Shown piece after piece: positions 59,631-64,000 of a stretch of DNA of 64,000 nt. The DNA comes from JANNMJ01 sp031425525 (lineage in GTDB: Bacteria; Bacteroidota; Bacteroidia; Cytophagales; Hymenobacteraceae): positions 29,166 to 93,165 of the forward strand of contig JANPJM010000084.1 in the NCBI GenBank assembly GCA_031425525.1. The letters run 5' to 3'. The notes beneath the pieces are model-generated. The model made no database searches and had not been told where the DNA came from. It saw nothing but the letters and a program-made list of their open reading frames with translations. The translations under genes and the position numbers were made by a program. Position 1 is the stretch's first letter. Each line of letters begins with the position of its first letter.

Positions 59631-60722
59631 TCAACTTTTCGCCTCGTTGATAGCGGGGCTGTCCTCGCCGCTGCCGGCGCCGTTGAGGAGAAACTCGCGC
59701 AGGCGGTTGATGTGGTGCTTCATTTCCTCGATGCGCTCGCCCTGCTGTACCGAAAGTAACCCCAGGCCCCGGGCGGCCATACTGGCGAGCAGGTTCTTGC
59801 GCTCTTCGAGCATCCGCAACGACACCCACAGGGTTTCCTCCAGAGCTTTTTGCGTATGCCCCATCATGGCTTCGGCCGTAAACGCGTGGCCGGTGTGGCA
59901 GCGGTACCGCAGCATCGTGCCGTGCTTCATCTCCCACAGGTTGCCGCCGCAGCTGGGGCAGGTGAGCGGCAGCAGCGTGCCGATGGAGACGACGGCGGCG
60001 GTAGCGCCCACCACCCGTCCGGCGATGCCGGCCTCGATCTGCAAATCTTCGGGGATGACGGCGGGGGCGGGTAGCGGAGCGGCCACGAGGCGTTCGAGCA
60101 GGGCGCCCATCGCCGCCAACGGCACCACGTAATCGACGTCAACATTACGCAAGGCGCTTTCGGGCATACTGGCGTACTCGGCGTCGTGGGGTTCCTGCAC
60201 CACGGCGCACCCGCCGCAGCGCTTCACGAATTCGAGGCCGGCGGTGCCGTCGTGGAGCATCCCGGTGAGTACCACCCCGATGAGCCGTGCCCCGTAGGCC
60301 ACGGCCGCCGCGCGGAAAAGGGTATCGGCGGCGGGGCGATACTGGTTTTCGTGCGGGCCTTTCACGACGATCAGCCGCCCGTCTACCCCGACGAGCAGGT
60401 GCCGATTGGGGGGCGCCAGGTATAAGTGCCCCGCCAGTATAGGCGTACCGTGCCGGGCCAAGTGACAGCGCAGACCGGTGCTGCACTGCCGGTTGAGGCG
60501 GTCGATGAGCTGTTCGCCCGACGCGTCAGGAGCTAGATGCTGCACCACTAGCACGGCCGCCGGCAGCGACGCCGGTAGTTGGCACAGCAATTCGGTGAGG
60601 GCGGGCATCCCGCCCGCCGACGTACCGATGACGATGACGTAAGGGGGTTCGGCCACCGCCGCCGCTACGGTAGCAGCTACCACGGCGGGCGCCGGAATCA
60701 GGGGAAGAGACGTATCGAGCAT
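59631..60722 (-). CDS. CheB-type methylesterase domain protein with zinc-ribbon C-terminus
   Basis: The 363-residue protein has a CheB methylesterase domain (about 28-215) with the catalytic triad S35 (IGTSAGG), H62 (QHLAPD) and D158 (GMLHDGTAGL). It lacks the N-terminal receiver domain of classical CheB. After a linker comes a zinc-ribbon-like CPSCGGNLWEMKHG...RYRCHTGH and a helical tail with EERKNLLASMAARG. Stand-alone CheB of this type usually pairs with CheB-CheR fusions. The ATG at 60722 is chosen; the longer frame is shadow. Confidence 0.88.
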   Translation of the reverse strand: MLDTSLPLIPAPAVVAATVAAAVAEPPYVIVIGTSAGGMPALTELLCQLPASLPAAVLVVQHLAPDASGEQLIDRLNRQCSTGLRCHLARHGTPILAGHLYLAPPNRHLLVGVDGRLIVVKGPHENQYRPAADTLFRAAAVAYGARLIGVVLTGMLHDGTAGLEFVKRCGGCAVVQEPHDAEYASMPESALRNVDVDYVVPLAAMGALLERLVAAPLPAPAVIPEDLQIEAGIAGRVVGATAAVVSIGTLLPLTCPSCGGNLWEMKHGTMLRYRCHTGHAFTAEAMMGHTQKALEETLWVSLRMLEERKNLLASMAARGLGLLSVQQGERIEEMKHHINRLREFLLNGAGSGEDSPAINEAKS

Positions 60723-60858
60723 AGAACGGGAAGCGCAACGGCAACCGGCGTTCGCGCTGCTGATACGCAGCCTACCGGCAAAAGATGCTGCCGACGTACG
60801 TACCTTGCACGGGTGGCCTGACAGGCAACAAGAATTGAGTTTTCCCGTCAAGCCCCAG

Positions 60859-63800
60859 ATGCCTCACGCTGGCCCGACTCCCGTTCCGCCTGCCGCGCGC
60901 CTGCCGCTGGAGGTACCCGCCGATGCGGCACTCGACGGCGCCTCCGCCCCCGACACCTTCGCGGTGGTGGCACTCACGGGGTCAGCGGGGTCGTTGGGGG
61001 CCTTCGAGGCGTTTTTTCGGGCGTTGCCGGCGGCGCCGGGCGTGGCTATCGTGGTGGTGACGCACCTGTCGGCTACCGCCGAAATCACGCTGCCGAGCGT
61101 ACTGCAACAGTTTACGCCGCTGCCGGTAGTCAGTGCGACGGACGGACTGCGAGTGCAAACCGACCACGTATACGTGATCCCGCCGGGCCACGATCTGGCC
61201 TTCCACCACGGCATGCTGCGTTTGCTGGCGCCCACGGCCACTAATCCGCACCTGCCCATCGATGTGTTTCTCGAAACCTTAGCGCTTGATGCCGGGCCGC
61301 GGGCGGTGGCCATCATCTGCTCCGGAATGGGCGCTGATGGCGCAGCCGGGGTAAAGCTGATCCTGGAGAATGCCGGTATGGTGATGGTGCAGGAACCCGC
61401 CACCGCCGCTTTCGAGGCCATGCCGACGGCCGCGCTGGCCGCCGGTACCGCCGATTTTGTGCTGCCCCCCGCCCAACTCCCCGGTGCCCTCCTCGCCTAC
61501 CTGGCCGATTCGCCGACGGCGAGGGCTGACCACCGAATCGGGGTCATCGCGTCGGCGGCGGCGACGCCCGAGTCGGCCGACCTCGCCGCTACTGCGGAGG
61601 CGATTCCGGAACTGCCCCAGGTCTATAGCCTGATCAAGGCGCGCACCGGCCACGATTTCACGCATTACAAGCGCAGTACGGTGCTGCGGCGCGTCGAGCG
61701 GCGCATGAGCGCGCGCCAGTGCCACTCGTTGCGCCAGTATGTGCAGTGTTTGCAGGAAACGCCGGATGAGGTAGATACGCTTTTCCGGGAATTGCTCATC
61801 GGGGTGACGCAGTTTTTTCGCGATCCGGAGGCGTTCGAGGCGCTGCGCCGGCATCTGCCGGCGCTGCTGGCTGCCAAGCCCTCCGATGGCGTGGTGCGCG
61901 TCTGGGCGCCGGGTTGCTCGACCGGCGAGGAAGCCTATTCGCTCGCGATGCTGCTGCTCGAAACCCTCGATACCGTGGCCCCGGAGCGCTATCTGCGGCT
62001 CCAACTGTTCGCCTCCGACATCAACCCCGGCGGTATCGAGTTGGCGCGCGCCGGCCTCTACCCCGAGACCATTGCCGCCGAGGTGAGCGAAAGCCGGCGG
62101 CGGCGGTTCTTCACGCGAGTGGCCGAGGGCTATCGGGTGCGCAAAGAACTGCGCGACGTGGTGATCTTCACCCTCCACAACATCAACAAAGACGCGCCTT
62201 TCATGCGCCTCGACCTGCTGGTGTGTCGCAATTTATTAATTTACCTGAGCGCCGAGCTGCAAAAGAACCTGCTGCCCGTTTTTCACTATTCCCTCAATCC
62301 GGGGGGGATTCTGTTTCTGGGGCCGAGCGAGCATTTCTACGGGTTGCAGAACCTGTTCATGCCGCTCGACGCGCGCTGGAAAATTGCGCGGCGCACGGAA
62401 GGCGCCACGGTGCTCAATCAGGTGTTTATGTTCCCGTTCGTAGTTCCCCGTCCGATGCCATCAACCGATAACGCCGCCGCCAACCCGCTCACCGCCCGCA
62501 CCCCCGCCCCCGGCGCCAGCTCGTTTGCCACGTTGGTCCAGCGGGCGCTGCTGCATAAGCTGGTGCCGCCGGCCGTGGTGATCAACCCGAAAGGCGACAT
62601 CCTGTACGTCAACGGCCGCACCGGTCGCTACCTCGAACCCGCGCCGGGCGTCGGGGCGATGAACCTCTTCGAGATGGGGCGCGAAGAACTCAACTTTGAG
62701 CTGAGCGGCGCCGTCCACCGGGCCGTCCACGACGGCGAAGACGTGGTACTCGATAGGGTATCGGTTCGCACCGACGACGGCTACCAGCTCCTGCGCCTCT
62801 CCGTCCGCTGCCTCACCGAGCCCGATACGCTGGCGGGGCTGCTGGTGGTCGTGTTTGAAGACCAGCCCACGCCCCCCGCCGTGAAAAACGGCGCAACGCG
62901 CCTCGCCACCACCATAGACCGCGAAACCCTCGACCTGCTCGGCAAAGAGCTGCACTACACCAAGCAGCGCCTGCAAACGACGATTGAGGAAATGGAATCG
63001 TCGTTGGATGAACTCAAAAGCACCAACGAAGAACTGCAAAGCTCGAACGAGGAGCTGCAAAGCACCAACGAGGAAGCGATGACCAATAAGGAGGAAATGC
63101 AGAGCCTCAACGAGGAGCTGATGACCCTCAACGCGCAGTACCGGAGCAAGACGGAGGAGTTGGGCGAGGCAGCGAACGACATGAAGAACCTGCTCGACTC
63201 GACCGAAATCGCCACCATTTTTCTCGACAATAATCTCATCATCAAGCGCTTTACGCCGCCCGTGACGCGCATCATCCAGTTACTGCCCACCGATGTGGGG
63301 CGTTCCATTACGCACTTCGCCACGCACCTGCGCCACGAGCAGCTGGCGGCCGATATCGAGCAGGTGATCGCGCGGCTGGTGCCGCTGGAAACCACCATCG
63401 AAACCACCGCCGGCGAGTGGTACGCGTTGCGGATTTTGCCTTACCGCACCCTCGACAACTACATTTCGGGCGCCGTCATCACCTTCACCGACGTTACGGG
63501 CCTCAAAACCCTCGAAGGCCGCTTGCAGGAAAGCGCCCGCTTCGCCGAGAGCATCGTGGCCACCATCCGCGAGCCGCTGCTCGTGCTCGACCCCGAGCTG
63601 CGGGTGCTCACCGCGAGCCGGGCGTTTCTGGCCACCTTCGGCCTGGAAGGCACCACGCCCATCAAAGGCCACCCGCTCACGCGCCTCAACGGCGGGGCCT
63701 GGCAACACCCCGCCCTGCACGCCGCGCTGCGCAACCTGCTGGGGCCGGATGGCCCCCCCGACGGTTTCGACGACCTCACCTGGACGGCCGATTTCGTGGG

Positions 63801-63915
63801 GCTCGGCCGTCGCCGCCTCACCGTCTACGGCCGCCCCTTGCAGCGCGAGGGCCACGCTACTGGCTCGCTGCTGTTGGGCGTGCAGGCGGTAGAGGAGGAG
63901 GCGGCCGCCGCCTAA
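60859..63915 (+). CDS. CheB-CheR fusion with coiled coil and PAS domains
   Basis: The product is 1018 residues from the ATG at 60859. A CheB domain (about 33-225) has the triad S42 (LTGSAGS), H69 and D160 (GMGADGAAG). A CheR methyltransferase follows (about 255-520) with FTHYKRSTVLRRVERRM, the SAM-binding WAPGCSTGEEAYSLAML, FASDINPGGIELAR and LLVCRNLLIYL. A PAS-like domain (about 550-670), a heptad coiled coil (about 695-780, NEELQSSNEELQSTNEEA) and two PAS domains (about 780-890 and 900-1010) complete it. Unlike many relatives, no histidine kinase domain follows before the stop. It probably methylates and demethylates a non-chemotaxis signalling partner. Confidence 0.9.
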   Translation: MPHAGPTPVPPAARLPLEVPADAALDGASAPDTFAVVALTGSAGSLGAFEAFFRALPAAPGVAIVVVTHLSATAEITLPSVLQQFTPLPVVSATDGLRVQTDHVYVIPPGHDLAFHHGMLRLLAPTATNPHLPIDVFLETLALDAGPRAVAIICSGMGADGAAGVKLILENAGMVMVQEPATAAFEAMPTAALAAGTADFVLPPAQLPGALLAYLADSPTARADHRIGVIASAAATPESADLAATAEAIPELPQVYSLIKARTGHDFTHYKRSTVLRRVERRMSARQCHSLRQYVQCLQETPDEVDTLFRELLIGVTQFFRDPEAFEALRRHLPALLAAKPSDGVVRVWAPGCSTGEEAYSLAMLLLETLDTVAPERYLRLQLFASDINPGGIELARAGLYPETIAAEVSESRRRRFFTRVAEGYRVRKELRDVVIFTLHNINKDAPFMRLDLLVCRNLLIYLSAELQKNLLPVFHYSLNPGGILFLGPSEHFYGLQNLFMPLDARWKIARRTEGATVLNQVFMFPFVVPRPMPSTDNAAANPLTARTPAPGASSFATLVQRALLHKLVPPAVVINPKGDILYVNGRTGRYLEPAPGVGAMNLFEMGREELNFELSGAVHRAVHDGEDVVLDRVSVRTDDGYQLLRLSVRCLTEPDTLAGLLVVVFEDQPTPPAVKNGATRLATTIDRETLDLLGKELHYTKQRLQTTIEEMESSLDELKSTNEELQSSNEELQSTNEEAMTNKEEMQSLNEELMTLNAQYRSKTEELGEAANDMKNLLDSTEIATIFLDNNLIIKRFTPPVTRIIQLLPTDVGRSITHFATHLRHEQLAADIEQVIARLVPLETTIETTAGEWYALRILPYRTLDNYISGAVITFTDVTGLKTLEGRLQESARFAESIVATIREPLLVLDPELRVLTASRAFLATFGLEGTTPIKGHPLTRLNGGAWQHPALHAALRNLLGPDGPPDGFDDLTWTADFVGLGRRRLTVYGRPLQREGHATGSLLLGVQAVEEEAAAA

Positions 63916-63975
63916 GGCCGCCAATGGGGGCCGGGGGCGCCCTACTACTACCAGCTCGGGCCGTGCAAAACCAAG

Positions 63976-64000
63976 CGTGCATAACTACTGGTTATGCACG
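63976..64000. terminator. Hairpin at the window end
   Basis: CGTGCATAAC and GTTATGCACG form a perfect 10-bp stem with a 5-nt loop, likely a terminator for the CheB-CheR gene. The T run, if present, is beyond the window. Confidence 0.6.

Overview
The window reads as chromosomal DNA of a GC-rich member of the Bacteroidota. The order Cytophagales, perhaps a Hymenobacter-like organism, is my inference. The evidence is: a gliding-motility lipoprotein gldH directly behind a ricT/PSP1 gene; three very large secreted proteins ending in a type IX secretion (T9SS) type A sorting domain; repeated TAnnTTTG promoter boxes, the -7 element of the Bacteroidota primary sigma factor; outer-membrane beta-barrel proteins; and phosphosulfolactate synthase. 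Nearly all genes are typical high-GC housekeeping or envelope genes. I see no tRNA, rRNA, CRISPR array, phage module or transposase.

Layout. 1-6.8 kb: a low-GC membrane protein, a 42-bp tandem repeat, an unknown protein, a guaA / TPR-plus-periplasmic-binding-protein operon and three small unknown genes. 6.8-14.1 kb: an RskA-domain protein, an aldehyde dehydrogenase broken by one in-frame stop, ricT-gldH, a membrane-anchored EEP hydrolase and an acyl-CoA dehydrogenase. 14.1-25.9 kb: an envelope/exopolysaccharide block (beta-barrel protein diverging from a Wza-like exporter, Wzc-like tyrosine kinase, PHP-type tyrosine phosphatase, SDR enzyme, TPR protein, comA and two tandem paralogous polytopic membrane proteins). 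26-34 kb: DedA, aroE, a HipA-like kinase with a DUF3037 partner, an Lrp/AsnC regulator, a probable small-RNA locus, dsbD, a CNNM/CBS protein and a gamma-carbonic anhydrase-like protein.

34.1-48.0 kb is the most distinctive part. A cassette is present twice in tandem: an ECF sigma factor, then (overlapping by ATGA) a protein with a short cytoplasmic segment, one inner-membrane helix, a repeat-rich periplasmic linker and a C-terminal outer-membrane beta-barrel, then a 900-960-residue T9SS cargo. A third cargo gene without its own sigma pair follows; its 5' half has a clearly different base composition. I infer a self-contained envelope-spanning signalling unit in which the barrel protein reports outer-membrane or cargo state to the sigma factor.

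48-64 kb: radical SAM enzyme, endonuclease III, two OmpA-type lipoproteins, accD, a VOC protein, a trans-sulfuration enzyme, a small secreted protein, a periplasmic adaptor/TolC pair without a pump, a thioredoxin-like protein and a divergent cheB / cheB-cheR-PAS pair. Dispersed palindromic repeat families punctuate the intergenic spaces and in two places form the 3' end of a coding sequence.
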